Shown: in pieces, positions 37,088 to 46,320 of the stretch
Layout of the letters: every line of letters begins with the position of its first letter
Position numbering within the stretch: position 1 is the first letter of the stretch
NCBI GenBank assembly: GCA_041394845.1
Contig: JAWKHL010000003.1
Location: 496,001-560,000, forward strand
Reading direction: 5' to 3'
Length of the DNA stretch: 64,000 nt
From: JAHCHG01 sp041394845
GTDB lineage: Bacteria > Acidobacteriota > Blastocatellia > Pyrinomonadales > Pyrinomonadaceae
Translations under genes and position numbers: made by a program
Notes under the pieces: generated by a model
Databases searched by the model: none
What the model saw: only the letters and a program-made list of their open reading frames with translations
What the model was told of the DNA's origin: nothing

Positions 37088-38059
37088 TTAGCTTTGAGAT
37101 GCAAAAACCACATTTTTATTTTGCTTATCGTTAACCCGCAGTTCAAAAACGTCAGGCCGCGAGTAATGACCGTCGGTATCGAGCAAAAGTCGCCCCTGTT
37201 TAACCTGATCCAACTCCAGATCGCCGTAAATTATTTCCGCCCGGTCGAAAACCGGCTCGATCAGATAAGAGATATCCGGAGCGATGATCGCACTTCCGCC
37301 CCGCTGGAGTTCCTCTTTTTCCATCGAATCGAGCAGACCGAAAACCTCTTTATCATCGATTTCCAGGGACCGAAAGCCGTCCAGAACGTCCCGCTTGGAA
37401 ACGACGCACCCCGAAGCCAGAACAAAGCACTGGCCCTCGAAAGCATATTGACGGCTGGCGATCTGGTGCCGTTCGTGAACGGTCGGATACTGAGCCGTGT
37501 GAATGACCTCGCCTTTGGCGTGCATGGCCGCCCGCGCCAGAGGCATCCAATGCTCCCAGCAGATCAGACCGCCCAAAACTCCGTAAGGCGTTTCCAAAAC
37601 GTTCAAGGTGCTTCCGTCGCCGACGCCCCAGACCAGTCTTTCGGTATAGGTCGGCGTCAGTTTGCGGTGGATTTTCCAATTGCCGTCCGGCTCAAGATAA
37701 ACAGTCGTATTATAAAGAGTTCCGCCGCTTCGTTCGTGAACCCCGATGACCAGATAAGCCGCATTCCGGCGGGCGGTCTCCTGCAAAAATTCGAATTCCG
37801 GGCTTGGGATCTGAAGAGAATTTTCCGACAGGTATTGATAAAGGCGCTTGGCCGGGCCGTAATCCCAAAGGGCGATCTTCGGCGCTTCGTCAAGCCAGAT
37901 CGGATAACCCGGGATCCAGGTTTCCGGGAAAACGATGATCCGCGCCCCCGCCCGCACGGATTCTTCGGCGATGGCGGCGGCCTTTTCCAGAGTTTTTGGC
38001 AAATTCAGAAAAACCGGCGCCTTCTGCACCAGCGCGACTTTGACGTTTTTCTCAGGCAT
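37088..38059 (-). CDS. Nitrilase / carbon-nitrogen hydrolase
   Basis: The start is placed at ATG 38059 (MPEKNVKVALVQKAPVF), which has AAAGGTGA in ribosome-site position; an upstream TTG is possible. The 323-residue product shows the catalytic triad: Glu in IIVFPETWIPGYP, Lys in HRKLTPTYTERLVWG, Cys in GLICWEHWMPLAR. The CWEHW context is that of true nitrilases (nitrile to acid plus ammonia) more than amidases. It is cotranscribed with the SDR gene downstream; a shared pathway is likely but not identifiable. Confidence 0.92.
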   Translation of the reverse strand: MPEKNVKVALVQKAPVFLNLPKTLEKAAAIAEESVRAGARIIVFPETWIPGYPIWLDEAPKIALWDYGPAKRLYQYLSENSLQIPSPEFEFLQETARRNAAYLVIGVHERSGGTLYNTTVYLEPDGNWKIHRKLTPTYTERLVWGVGDGSTLNVLETPYGVLGGLICWEHWMPLARAAMHAKGEVIHTAQYPTVHERHQIASRQYAFEGQCFVLASGCVVSKRDVLDGFRSLEIDDKEVFGLLDSMEKEELQRGGSAIIAPDISYLIEPVFDRAEIIYGDLELDQVKQGRLLLDTDGHYSRPDVFELRVNDKQNKNVVFASQS

Positions 38060-38262
38060 TTCACCTTTAAATTTACCCAAACATCTCGCTGACAGGCAAC
38101 TTCAAATCGTTGCAAATTCTACTTTTTTATCGTTTAAACTGAGTTTAAACCTTTTCCAATTTGATAAAGAATGTGATATGTTTCACATTATTCGGGAGTT
38201 AAAGTTTTTTCTTTCGAATAAAATCCCGGAAATATCTGCGAGTGCCGGAGAATTGATCGGAG

Positions 38263-38538
38263 ATGTCAGAGGAAAAAAAGGAAGATCTTAAGGAAGTTGT
38301 AACTGCTCAAGAAGAAAAGGTTGTCCCGGCAGAAGAAGCGGCTTCCGAAGAAGATTTTTCCAGTGAATTAAACGAACCGCGGTGGTCTGTGGTTACCTTC
38401 GAAAAATGCGTGGCCCGGGGATTGACCTACGATGAGGCTTTTCAAAAAATGGAAGAACTCCGCAAGGAAAATCTTTCGGGTCTCTGCATTTTAACGGACG
38501 AGGCCGCCGCCAGAATACCGGTGGGCGGCAAGCGGTAA
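38263..38538 (+). CDS. Small acidic hypothetical protein
   Basis: A 91-residue protein. The N-terminal 38 residues are Glu/Lys-rich and probably disordered. The C-terminal part (RWSVVTFEKCVARGLTYDEAFQKMEELRKENLSGLCILTDEAAARI) is a compact predicted alpha/beta unit. No family is recognised and there are no membrane segments. A GGAG sits 12 nt before the ATG. It is a single gene. Confidence 0.65.
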   Translation: MSEEKKEDLKEVVTAQEEKVVPAEEAASEEDFSSELNEPRWSVVTFEKCVARGLTYDEAFQKMEELRKENLSGLCILTDEAAARIPVGGKR

Positions 38539-38625
38539 ACCGTATTTTCCCTCCGCCCTTTTCGCGAAACTGCCTTTTTGCCCATATCCTCCCGCTTTAC
38601 CGTTTCCGCTCACCTTTTTGGCTCA

Positions 38626-39612
38626 CTAAAATTCCAGAACCACTTTGCCGAAACTTTGGTTTGATTCCATATGTTCGTGTGCGGCCGAAACCTGATCGGC
38701 TCGAAAAACCCTGTCTAAATTGGGCTTTATCTTCCCGGCGGCAATCAGGGGCAAAACATCTGCGACGAAATTTTCCGTGGCCTCCGCTTTTTCCTCTGGC
38801 GAACGCGCGCGCAGAACGGTTCCGATGATGTGAAGACGTTTTGCCAAAGCAATTCCCATGTCGAGTTCGGCCTTTCTTCCGCCGACCAGACCGACCAGCA
38901 TTAAACGCCCCTTTAAGGCCAGACTTTGCAGATTTCCTTCAAAATAACTCGCGCCGACCAGATCCAAAATCACGTCAACCCCTTTTCCGCCGGTTTCTTT
39001 TTTGACGATCTCGATAAAATCGGGGTCATCGCTGGTGTTTATCGGCAAATCGAGGCCGAATTCCGCGCATCGGTCGAGTTTGTCCTGCGTCCGCGAAGTG
39101 CCGAACACGCGATTGCCGAACGCTTTGGCGATCTGCAGGGCGGCCAATCCGACGCCCGACCCGATGGCGTGGATCAGAAGCGTCTCGTCCGGCTTCAAAC
39201 CGCCCTGCGTCCACACCGCATCGTGCGCCGTGATGAAGGCTTCGGGAAAAGTTGCCGCCTCGGCAAAACTGAGATCGCCGGGAATTGCGGCCAATTGATC
39301 TTCGCCGGTCAAAACGAATTCGGCCTGTCCGCCGCCGGCCGTAATGCCGAACACCCGATCTCCCTTCCGCCACCTTTGAACGTTCGGACCGACCTCGGCC
39401 ACTTCCCCCGCAAACTCCAAACCCGGAATTCTCTCGGGATACCCGGATGGAGCGGGATAAAAACCCTTTCTTTGCAAAATATCGGCCCGGTTGAGAGCCG
39501 CCGCCTTGACATTGACCAGAACCTGCTTTGCTTCCGAAACCAAAGGCGTTTCAACCTGACAAATCTCCAGATTTTCCGGTCCGCCGAATTCTTTGATGTA
39601 AACTGCTTTCAT
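38626..39612 (-). CDS. Zinc-independent NAD(P)H quinone oxidoreductase
   Basis: A 328-residue medium-chain dehydrogenase of the quinone reductase / PIG3 (TIGR02824-like) group. It has GroES-like N-half signatures (ALNRADILQRKGFYPAPSGYPERIPGLEFAGEVAEVG), cofactor binding LLIHAIGSGVGLAALQIAKAFG (about 143-164), and DVILDLVGASYFEGNL. Structural-zinc and catalytic-zinc cysteines are absent. It reduces quinones or enones with NADPH. A heptad repeat pair lies on its upstream side. Confidence 0.94.
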   Translation of the reverse strand: MKAVYIKEFGGPENLEICQVETPLVSEAKQVLVNVKAAALNRADILQRKGFYPAPSGYPERIPGLEFAGEVAEVGPNVQRWRKGDRVFGITAGGGQAEFVLTGEDQLAAIPGDLSFAEAATFPEAFITAHDAVWTQGGLKPDETLLIHAIGSGVGLAALQIAKAFGNRVFGTSRTQDKLDRCAEFGLDLPINTSDDPDFIEIVKKETGGKGVDVILDLVGASYFEGNLQSLALKGRLMLVGLVGGRKAELDMGIALAKRLHIIGTVLRARSPEEKAEATENFVADVLPLIAAGKIKPNLDRVFRADQVSAAHEHMESNQSFGKVVLEF

Positions 39613-39617
39613 TGCTC

Positions 39618-39778
39618 AAATTAAAGGGGAAAAGTTTAAAAGTTTAAAGGTGAAAAAGTGAAAAGGTGAAAAAGGAGATTTCCGGCTTTCCGGGCGTTTG
39701 GTTTCCGGTTGAATTTACCGTCGGGTCGAGGCTTTTACCAAGGAAACAAAACTTTTTCACTTTTTCACCTTTAAACTT
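39618..39778. repeat. Inverted AAAGTGA heptad arms
   Basis: The left arm 39627-39672 runs AAAAGTTTAAAAGTTTAAAG then GTGAAAAAGTGAAAAGGTG. The right arm 39749-39778 is AACTTTTTCACTTTTTCACC. About 75 bp lie between them. The right arm reaches into the last codons of the HAD gene. Confidence 0.75.
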
Positions 39779-40472
39779 TCGACACGATCTCGACAATATC
39801 GAGCGTTTTGGTGGCTATGTGGTCGGGCCTGAATTTCCAACGGCCGGAAAGGTCCGCTTTATCATACATCGCACCGACCGAGACGACCTGCTTGGTTGCC
39901 AGCTTTTGGTTGGCGTAAAAAGCGCATTGGGCGTCCGTTTCATGATCGCCGATGTAAATTATCAGATCATTTTCACTCAGATCGACCATTCGGGAAATGC
40001 AAAACAAAAGCCCTTCCGGGTGCGGTTTCTGATTTTCGTAACCGACCTCTTCGTATCCGATTATCGGGTCGAAAAAACCGTCGAGACCGAATTGCTTTAA
40101 ATTTTTTCTGATGTTTTGGTGAGAATTTTGCGAAACGATTCCGTGCGGAATGTTTTCCAAGGCTTTCAAAGTCTCGGCTATACCTTCAAAAACCTCGGTT
40201 TGAGTGGTATCAAGCAGTTGATACTCGGTCCAGAGGGAACCGGCGTAATCGGTTTCTTCTTGCGTAAAACCGAACTCCTCCCGATATAAGGCCTGCCAGT
40301 TTTTCGCCCTGAGGTTGGCTTTCTCGTAATTCTCCAAAGAAACGAGAGCGGGAAATTCTTCAAAAGACTTTCGGCTGACCTTGGAAATAATCGCCCGGCT
40401 GACGATCAGATTTTTCCGCCGGGTATCGACCAGAGTTCCGTCATAATCCCAGATTACGGCTTTTACGCGCAT
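39771..40472 (-). CDS. HAD-superfamily phosphatase
   Basis: A 233-residue HAD hydrolase with motif I VIWDYDGTLVD (nucleophile Asp), a helical cap, motif II GIVSQNSHQNI, and motif IV YIGDHETDAQCA. The layout resembles phosphoglycolate phosphatase (Gph)-like enzymes. The start is ATG 40472 (MRVKAVIWDYDGT); GTG at 40481 is in frame and cannot be excluded. It follows the 142-residue gene by 22 bp, so the two form an operon. The substrate is unknown. Confidence 0.9.
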   Translation of the reverse strand: MRVKAVIWDYDGTLVDTRRKNLIVSRAIISKVSRKSFEEFPALVSLENYEKANLRAKNWQALYREEFGFTQEETDYAGSLWTEYQLLDTTQTEVFEGIAETLKALENIPHGIVSQNSHQNIRKNLKQFGLDGFFDPIIGYEEVGYENQKPHPEGLLFCISRMVDLSENDLIIYIGDHETDAQCAFYANQKLATKQVVSVGAMYDKADLSGRWKFRPDHIATKTLDIVEIVSKV

Positions 40473-40494
40473 ATTTGACACCGGTCCGGTTGCG

Positions 40495-40923
40495 TCAGCT
40501 TTTTACATTTCTCTGAGCCAGATTCATCAGATCTTCCGGCATCCATTTGCTTAGATTTTTCTCGTCGGCTTCGGCAATGCCCTTGCGACGGTTGCGCCAA
40601 TTTTTCTCCGGATCATCTTCGCGACCCGATTGTTTCGGATAATTTTCGACCTGTTCGAGAGAAAGGACTATACCGAGCGCGACGTCGTTCCAGTCTTCGT
40701 TCTGAATCCCCCGAAGTACGATCGGAAGACCGGACGTCCAGTCTTCCTCGGGTGCGATGTTGTCGAGTTCGGGAATGGTCAAAAGGGCGGGCGACGGAAA
40801 ACTCCGGCCGCTGAATTCGCTGACGATCTGCGCTTTGACATCGCTAAAAGAGCCGTTCGGGTTGGACTTCCTTATTTCCATTGCGCGGCGAAAAATATCG
40901 GATACGGTTGGTTGATTGCTCAT
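40495..40923 (-). CDS. Hypothetical protein
   Basis: A 142-residue cytoplasmic protein of no family I recognise. The N-terminal segment (VSDIFRRAMEIRKSNPNGSFSDVKAQIVSEFS) is helical and the middle (EDWTSGLPIVLRGIQNEDWNDVALGIVLSLE) looks globular. It is upstream of, and cotranscribed with, the HAD phosphatase. Confidence 0.7.
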   Translation of the reverse strand: MSNQPTVSDIFRRAMEIRKSNPNGSFSDVKAQIVSEFSGRSFPSPALLTIPELDNIAPEEDWTSGLPIVLRGIQNEDWNDVALGIVLSLEQVENYPKQSGREDDPEKNWRNRRKGIAEADEKNLSKWMPEDLMNLAQRNVKS

Positions 40924-40989
40924 AAAATTTTCCTTGAAATTCGCTTTCGGAAAAGATTATAAACTAATTATCGGAGTTAATGAAAACTC

Positions 40990-41125
40990 ACCTGTTTGTT
41001 AATAGCTAATTGTTGAGGGTTAATTGTTTCGACCGGGTTGGGATTCCCCCGGCAGAGAACTTTATTTCCGTCAAAAAGCCTCTTAACCATTAGCCATTAA
41101 CCATTTGCGATCAGCTAATTTTAAA
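40990..41125. repeat. Inverted TTAACCA heptad arms
   Basis: The left arm 40997-41031 (TTAATAGCTAATTGTTGAGG) and right arm 41087-41122 (CTTAACCATTAGCCATTAAC) are inverted. The right arm ends 65 bp before the retron operon. Confidence 0.7.
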
Positions 41126-41188
41126 CTTGATTTTCTTTTTAGTTCGTGCAATAATGTTTCATAGATGAAACACAGTTGAGTAAAAATA

Positions 41189-44100
41189 ATGCGACTCATT
41201 TGCCAAACAAAACTTCACTACAAAGAGGGAAATTCCGATAAGGTTTACGAAGTTGACTTGTGCGAGGCAGGCCGGAATTATGTGGTCAATTTTCGTTACG
41301 GACGGGCCGGCACTGACCTGCGGGAAGGTTCGAAAACAACAACCCCGGTCAGTCTGGCCGAGGCTGAAAAGATCTTTCAAAATCTGGTTGACGAAAAAAA
41401 ACGCAAGGGCTATCACATTGTCGGCGAAAAAAAGAAAACGGAGGAAAAATCCGTTCCCGTGCCGCTTTCGGCCGACGATGAAAAAAGAAATGCCGCCGTT
41501 CTGGAAACATTAAAAGATGAAAAGGCCAAAAGCAATCCGCGCATTGAACGATTCATTTGGCGCGCCGGCGAATTGAAAATGGCGGAGGCCACCCCGCATC
41601 TCGTCAAATTGATCGGTACGGCTAAGGAACTGCGGGATTACTGCATCGCCTGGAGTCTCGGTTTCTGCGGCGACGGAACGATCTTCGCGGAACTCGAAAG
41701 GCTAACCGCCCATCCGGCCGAACACGTCGCCCGCATCGCCCGCGAGGCCGTTTTCAAACTCGCCGATCAAAACGAACGGAACGAATTAAAAAAGCGGGCC
41801 GTCAAAAAACTTCCCGAAGTTCTGCAAATTCCGGCCGAAAACGGAACGGCTGAAAATTTTGAAACCGTTCTTCGCCGCGAGATCGAAAAACAAACCGACG
41901 GAAGTTTTGCGATTTTCACCTTGCTTTACGAAATCGATAACGAGATAACCCGCCCCGTTTTGCTGAAAATTCTCCGCGAAATTCCCTTTCGCCCTCGTTA
42001 TTTCAAGCCCGTCAGGCAGATCTTCAAAATGGCCGAATACAGGCGCGACGCGCTCGTTTTCGGCACTCTGGCCAAACGCTTCGAAATTGAAAAAGCCGGT
42101 TTTTATTCTTCCCCCTGGTGGGATTCGGTCACATTGTTCGACGAGACAAAGAAACGTTGGGAATACGGAATAAACCGGAAAAAAGAACTCGCCGGAGAAA
42201 ATTCGCGGATCGCTTACAGCGATAAAACGAAAGATTATTTTCGCCGGAGAACCTGGCGGACATTGCGGCGGCTGGGCGAGATCGGCGATCCGGATTACGT
42301 TTCAATGGCGGTCGGTTCGCTTCTGGCTTTTTCGGACGCCGACGATCGCGGAGAGAAAATAAGCAAGTTCTATGATTATCGGGATGAAAACGGCAACTGG
42401 GACTGGCGAAACCCGCGTGTCACGGAAATTCACTGGGACGGATTTTCTCCATATCTTCTTTTTAATCACATTCTTTACGAAAACTCTCCGCGTTACGAAA
42501 ACCGAACCGGGGCGCGCGGATTTCGGCTGAAAGCGGGCATCAAATCCGGCGACAAGACGAATCGGCGTGAAGAGGCATTTCCGAAACTTTGGGAAGAAAA
42601 TCCGGTCGGCCTTCTTCATCTTCTGTCGGAAAGCGAATGCGCTCCGGTTCACGAATTTGCCGTCAAAGCCTTGCGCGACTGTCCCCGTTTTACCGACACC
42701 CTCCAGACCGATGCGGTTCTGATGCTTTTGTCGAGACCTTACGAAATCACCGCGCAATTCGGTTTCGATCTGGCCGCCGCGCTTTATGATCCGGCCGATC
42801 CCGACGTGGAACTGGCGGTTGCAGTCGCGATTTGCAACAACGAAAAAGCCCGCCAAGAAGCCTTTCGCTGGATGGACGCGCGGCGCGAACTATTTGCCAA
42901 AACCGAATCCGTTTTGCTCAAACTGCTTTGTTCCGCTCATTTTGACACGCGCAAATTCGGGGCGAAGATTTTAAGCGCGACCGTTTACAGCGAAACCGAA
43001 GCCAAGCGACTGATCGAACTTTTGATCGATCAATTGAAGGAATTAGATGAGGAAACGCGTTTCGTCGTCAGGGACCTGGGCGATGCCCTGATCAGAGCCT
43101 TCGGCCGAAATCTGCGCCATCTGGATCTGGAAACGATCAAAAATCTGCTGGCACATCCCCTGGTCGAAGTGCAGGAATTTGCCGGCAATGTCCTGCTCGG
43201 CCACGAAATTTCCGCTGAAAACCTGCCCGATGATCTGATCAATTCACTGATCGATTCCGGGTTCGAAGAAATCCGCAATATCGGCGTTCGGCTTTTCGGC
43301 CAATTGCCGGACAAGAATCTTTTGCAACGCGAAAGCGTTTTCGCCGCCCTGCTCTCGCACGAACTGGCGGACATTTACAATTCGACCCGACCCATCGTTT
43401 TGCGGCTGGCCGGAGACTATCCGGAGTTTGCCGAAAATTTAAGCCGATCGATCTTTGATTCGCTGATTCGGGAGGAAAAAGCCGAAGGCGTTCGAAGCCG
43501 GCTAATTGGAGTCTTGCGCGAAATTTCAGGCTGGACGAAATTCGCCGATTTTGAAACCGCCAAATCACTGATCGATTCCGTTTATCCCGAAGCCAATGAG
43601 GCCGGTGGTCTGATCATTCGGGAGAGAGTCGATGATTGGTGCGAAGAATTTACGGTCGCCGAGATCATCGGTTTTTCCAGCCATGAAATTCTTTCGATCC
43701 GCCAAACATCCTGGAGTCTGGCCGAAAAAACCGTTGAATCCCGGCGCCTGGAAGTTTCCTTTCTGGTTCGCGCTCTTGATTCGAAATGGCCCGATTCGCG
43801 AGAATTCTGGCGCTCGTTTTTCCGGCGGAATTTTACCTCCGATGAACTGACCCCGGAAATCCTGGTGGCGATCTGCGATTCTGTCAGGAAAGAAACTCAA
43901 AAATTCGGGCGCGATCTTTTGCTCGAATATTTCGAACAGGAAAACGGACTCGAATATCTTCTCAAACTGAGCGAACACCCCTCGGCGGCAATGCAGCTTT
44001 TCGCCACCAATTATCTGGAAAATCACGCTTCCGACGCGCCCGAAAAACTCGAAAAACTGATCCCTTATTTCCTCAGCGTTCTGTCTCTGGTCAACCGCTC

Positions 44101-44326
44101 GCGAACGGCTAAGGACAGAGTTCTTCGGTTTTTGGAAAACGAGGCTTTGAAAAACGAGGCTTCGGCCCGGATCGTCGCCCGCATTCTGGCTCGGCAATCG
44201 GCCACGCTGGCAATCGGCGATAAGGCTAAGATGATCGAAAGTATGCTGAAGATCGGGCGAAATTTCCCCGGAATCGAACTCCCCGTCCGGATCAAAGAAA
44301 CGGAGGTGCGCGGCCATGCAGTTTGA
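41189..44326 (+). CDS. WGR-domain and ARM/HEAT-repeat protein, retron-associated
   Basis: A 1045-residue cytoplasmic protein. Residues 1-75 form a WGR domain (VYEVDLCEAGRNYVVNFRYGRAGTDLREG, ending in the conserved lysine-rich helix), known from PARPs and YehI/MolR-like proteins and able to bind nucleic acid. The remainder is a long array of helical repeats (ARM/HEAT-like, such as 'HVARIAREAVFKLADQNER', 'LVEVQEFAGNVLLGHEI', 'EEIRNIGVRLFGQLPDK'). It overlaps the SWIM gene by 11 bp, and that gene's GGAGGTG lies inside its 3' end. Together with the WHSWIM protein, RNA units and RT it fits my recollection of type XIII retron accessory genes. Confidence 0.85.
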   Translation: MRLICQTKLHYKEGNSDKVYEVDLCEAGRNYVVNFRYGRAGTDLREGSKTTTPVSLAEAEKIFQNLVDEKKRKGYHIVGEKKKTEEKSVPVPLSADDEKRNAAVLETLKDEKAKSNPRIERFIWRAGELKMAEATPHLVKLIGTAKELRDYCIAWSLGFCGDGTIFAELERLTAHPAEHVARIAREAVFKLADQNERNELKKRAVKKLPEVLQIPAENGTAENFETVLRREIEKQTDGSFAIFTLLYEIDNEITRPVLLKILREIPFRPRYFKPVRQIFKMAEYRRDALVFGTLAKRFEIEKAGFYSSPWWDSVTLFDETKKRWEYGINRKKELAGENSRIAYSDKTKDYFRRRTWRTLRRLGEIGDPDYVSMAVGSLLAFSDADDRGEKISKFYDYRDENGNWDWRNPRVTEIHWDGFSPYLLFNHILYENSPRYENRTGARGFRLKAGIKSGDKTNRREEAFPKLWEENPVGLLHLLSESECAPVHEFAVKALRDCPRFTDTLQTDAVLMLLSRPYEITAQFGFDLAAALYDPADPDVELAVAVAICNNEKARQEAFRWMDARRELFAKTESVLLKLLCSAHFDTRKFGAKILSATVYSETEAKRLIELLIDQLKELDEETRFVVRDLGDALIRAFGRNLRHLDLETIKNLLAHPLVEVQEFAGNVLLGHEISAENLPDDLINSLIDSGFEEIRNIGVRLFGQLPDKNLLQRESVFAALLSHELADIYNSTRPIVLRLAGDYPEFAENLSRSIFDSLIREEKAEGVRSRLIGVLREISGWTKFADFETAKSLIDSVYPEANEAGGLIIRERVDDWCEEFTVAEIIGFSSHEILSIRQTSWSLAEKTVESRRLEVSFLVRALDSKWPDSREFWRSFFRRNFTSDELTPEILVAICDSVRKETQKFGRDLLLEYFEQENGLEYLLKLSEHPSAAMQLFATNYLENHASDAPEKLEKLIPYFLSVLSLVNRSRTAKDRVLRFLENEALKNEASARIVARILARQSATLAIGDKAKMIESMLKIGRNFPGIELPVRIKETEVRGHAV

Positions 44327-45950
44327 TTACGCTTACAGGGGAAATTCCAGCGTCGCCAGTTCTAGTCGCTCGACCGATATGTCCTTTGTTCCGGACGCCA
44401 AACGCGAACCGACCTTCTTTATCGCCGAACTGCGCCAAAAGCTGGAATTCCGCGAAGCCATCTCGGCTCTTCACGACGTCGTCGTTTCCGATCTCCGCTT
44501 TAAACCGAAAGACAAAACCGCTTACAAGCAATGGGCCGCCGAACGCGAGCAGATCGACTGGCAGGAAGTCGCCGCCCAACGAGCCGAAGTCGCGGGCAAA
44601 ATCAAGGCTTTGCAAGCTGAATTGAATGACCTCAACCAACGGCGGTCGGCGCGCTGGAACCCTTTCTACAACGCCCGGAGGGTTTATTTCAATTACCTCT
44701 ATCAAAAATGGCGTGACCTCTGGTTTGTTCTCGATCCGGTCATTACGGTTCACCCGGATGAGGTTTTCTTCGAATGTTTCTCGGAGGACGAATCGAGTTA
44801 CGGGCGATTGGGAGCGAATTACGAGGTTTTCGAAAACATCGGCGAAATGGCCTGCGGAACGACCAACATCGATTATTCGGCGGCGCTTTACGACGAATTT
44901 CAAAAGATCCGCACTTATAAAACGACCCGTTTCGAGATCGACCCGAGCGGCTTCGAGGTTTCGACCACCAACGAAAATGCCTTCAAAGAGGTCAAGATCG
45001 ACCTGCCGGACAGCTGGGTGCGAGGATTTTTGCAGGTCTCGTCGGCAATGTGTCTGCCGACGGTCAGTTTCGATCTCCATCCTCTGGACGTTTACAACAT
45101 CTGCTTTATCCTCCGGCGGAAAAAAGAGCGCGAAAGTCCGCGTTCGATGCGCTACCTTTTAAAACCCGGCGAACCGGTCAAAATCATATTCGAACCCTGG
45201 AATATTGAGGTAATCTGCGCCCGGACCCGTTTTGAGGGGACAGAGCCGCACGAGATCAGAGTTTGGGGCCGTCGCCGAATTTTAATTCTGGAAAGATTGA
45301 TCTCGGTTGCCAAAAAATTCACCGTTCACCTGCTCGGAACCGGTCTGCCTTCATTTTACATAGCCGATCTGGGAGATCTCAATTTTACGCTCGGGCTTTC
45401 CGGCTGGACGGCCAACGATTGGTCGAGGGCGGGAAATTTCGATCTGCTGGCACCCCGCGCCCGGGTCGATGAATTTACCAAAGAAAATGTTTTTGCGGGC
45501 CTGAAAGAAAACTGGTGCGATACGCCCGACCGGCTTTCCCGGCGTTTGAATCTCGACCGGAGCACGGTCCTTGGGGCGCTTTCCGCTTACGCGCAGGCCG
45601 GACGGGCGATCTACGATCTGAACAAAGGGGTTTACCGCGTCCGGGAATTAAGCCGCGATCCGTTGCCTTTCGGCCAACTCCGGTTCGCCAACGAACGGGA
45701 AGAGAGAGCTTCGCGATTTATTGAAACCAATGCCGTCCATTTGAGCGGCCGCGAAGATAAACCGAACGGATTCGAGGTTTTGAACGGATCCGTCAAAGAC
45801 CAACCCAAGACCCTCAAGGTCTCGCTCACGCTCGACAGTGATCAAAGGATGATCCAGGGGGTTTGTGTTTGCCGGTATTTTTTAAAGAACGAATTGCGCC
45901 AGGGCCCCTGCGAACATATTCTGGCCCTTCGCCTCAAAGCCGGACGGTAA
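44316..45950 (+). CDS. Winged-helix/SWIM zinc-finger (WHSWIM-like) protein, retron-associated
   Basis: A 544-residue protein. A C-terminal SWIM zinc finger has C517-x-C519-x12-C532-x-H534. Directly before it lies a winged-helix-like segment (TPDRLSRRLNLDRSTVLGALSAYAQAGRAIYDLNKGVYRV, about 407-446), together the WHSWIM arrangement. The N-terminal 400 residues are mostly beta-rich with a coiled coil near 90-115, and I recognise no domain in them. SWIM fingers bind DNA or protein. It is translationally coupled to the WGR/ARM gene; the first retron RNA unit begins 57 bp after its stop. Confidence 0.87.
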   Translation: MQFDYAYRGNSSVASSSRSTDMSFVPDAKREPTFFIAELRQKLEFREAISALHDVVVSDLRFKPKDKTAYKQWAAEREQIDWQEVAAQRAEVAGKIKALQAELNDLNQRRSARWNPFYNARRVYFNYLYQKWRDLWFVLDPVITVHPDEVFFECFSEDESSYGRLGANYEVFENIGEMACGTTNIDYSAALYDEFQKIRTYKTTRFEIDPSGFEVSTTNENAFKEVKIDLPDSWVRGFLQVSSAMCLPTVSFDLHPLDVYNICFILRRKKERESPRSMRYLLKPGEPVKIIFEPWNIEVICARTRFEGTEPHEIRVWGRRRILILERLISVAKKFTVHLLGTGLPSFYIADLGDLNFTLGLSGWTANDWSRAGNFDLLAPRARVDEFTKENVFAGLKENWCDTPDRLSRRLNLDRSTVLGALSAYAQAGRAIYDLNKGVYRVRELSRDPLPFGQLRFANEREERASRFIETNAVHLSGREDKPNGFEVLNGSVKDQPKTLKVSLTLDSDQRMIQGVCVCRYFLKNELRQGPCEHILALRLKAGR

Positions 45951-46006
45951 GAGGCAAACTTTGGTTTGCCGGGTCGAAACGTTTTTTCGATGTTTGACAA
46001 GTTTTT

Positions 46007-46245
46007 GGAGTTTTTTCCGCCGAAGGTCGTTCAAGCCTTGCAATTTCGAGCGGCGTTTCGCCGTTCATGCAATTTGACCGAACAAGCATCTATGACTCGT
46101 TCTTGACTTTGCGGAACCGACAAATAATTGCTATTTCGGTTCGTATTCCGAGAATAAAATTAGCAATTATTTGTCGGTTCCGCTTGAGTTGAACGATTCA
46201 TTCCTTTGATTTTACGAAGACCAAAACGATCTTCGGTAAAACTCC
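46007..46245 (+). ncRNA. Retron msr-msd-like RNA unit A
   Basis: A structured unit bounded by arms a1 (46007-46031) and a2 (46225-46245), which pair apart from one small internal loop (GGAGTTTT with AAAACTCC; CCGAAG with CTTCGG; TCGTT with AACGA). After a1 comes AAGCCTTGCAAT (candidate branch-G site at 46035), an msr hairpin GAGCGGCG/CGCCGTTC (46048-46055 with 46059-46066), and a second hairpin ATGC/GCAT. It then has a perfect 23-bp msd-like stem (46111-46133 with 46161-46183) closing a 27-nt loop. The conserved tail TTGAGTTGAAC follows the stem. Transcription and the branch site are inferred. Confidence 0.8.
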
Positions 46246-46252
46246 CTAAACT

Positions 46253-46308
46253 TTGTGAGCGGTAAGCAGTTTTAATATAGAAAATCACCGCTTTCCGCTC
46301 ACCGCCCG
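46253..46308. repeat. Inverted GTGAGCG heptad arms between the two RNA units
   Basis: GTGAGCGGTAAGCAGT (46255-46270) pairs with ACCGCTTTCCGCTCAC (46287-46302) in 14 of 16 positions. It separates RNA unit A from unit B and could act as a processing or termination hairpin. Confidence 0.65.
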
Positions 46309-46320
46309 AGTTCTTTGATT

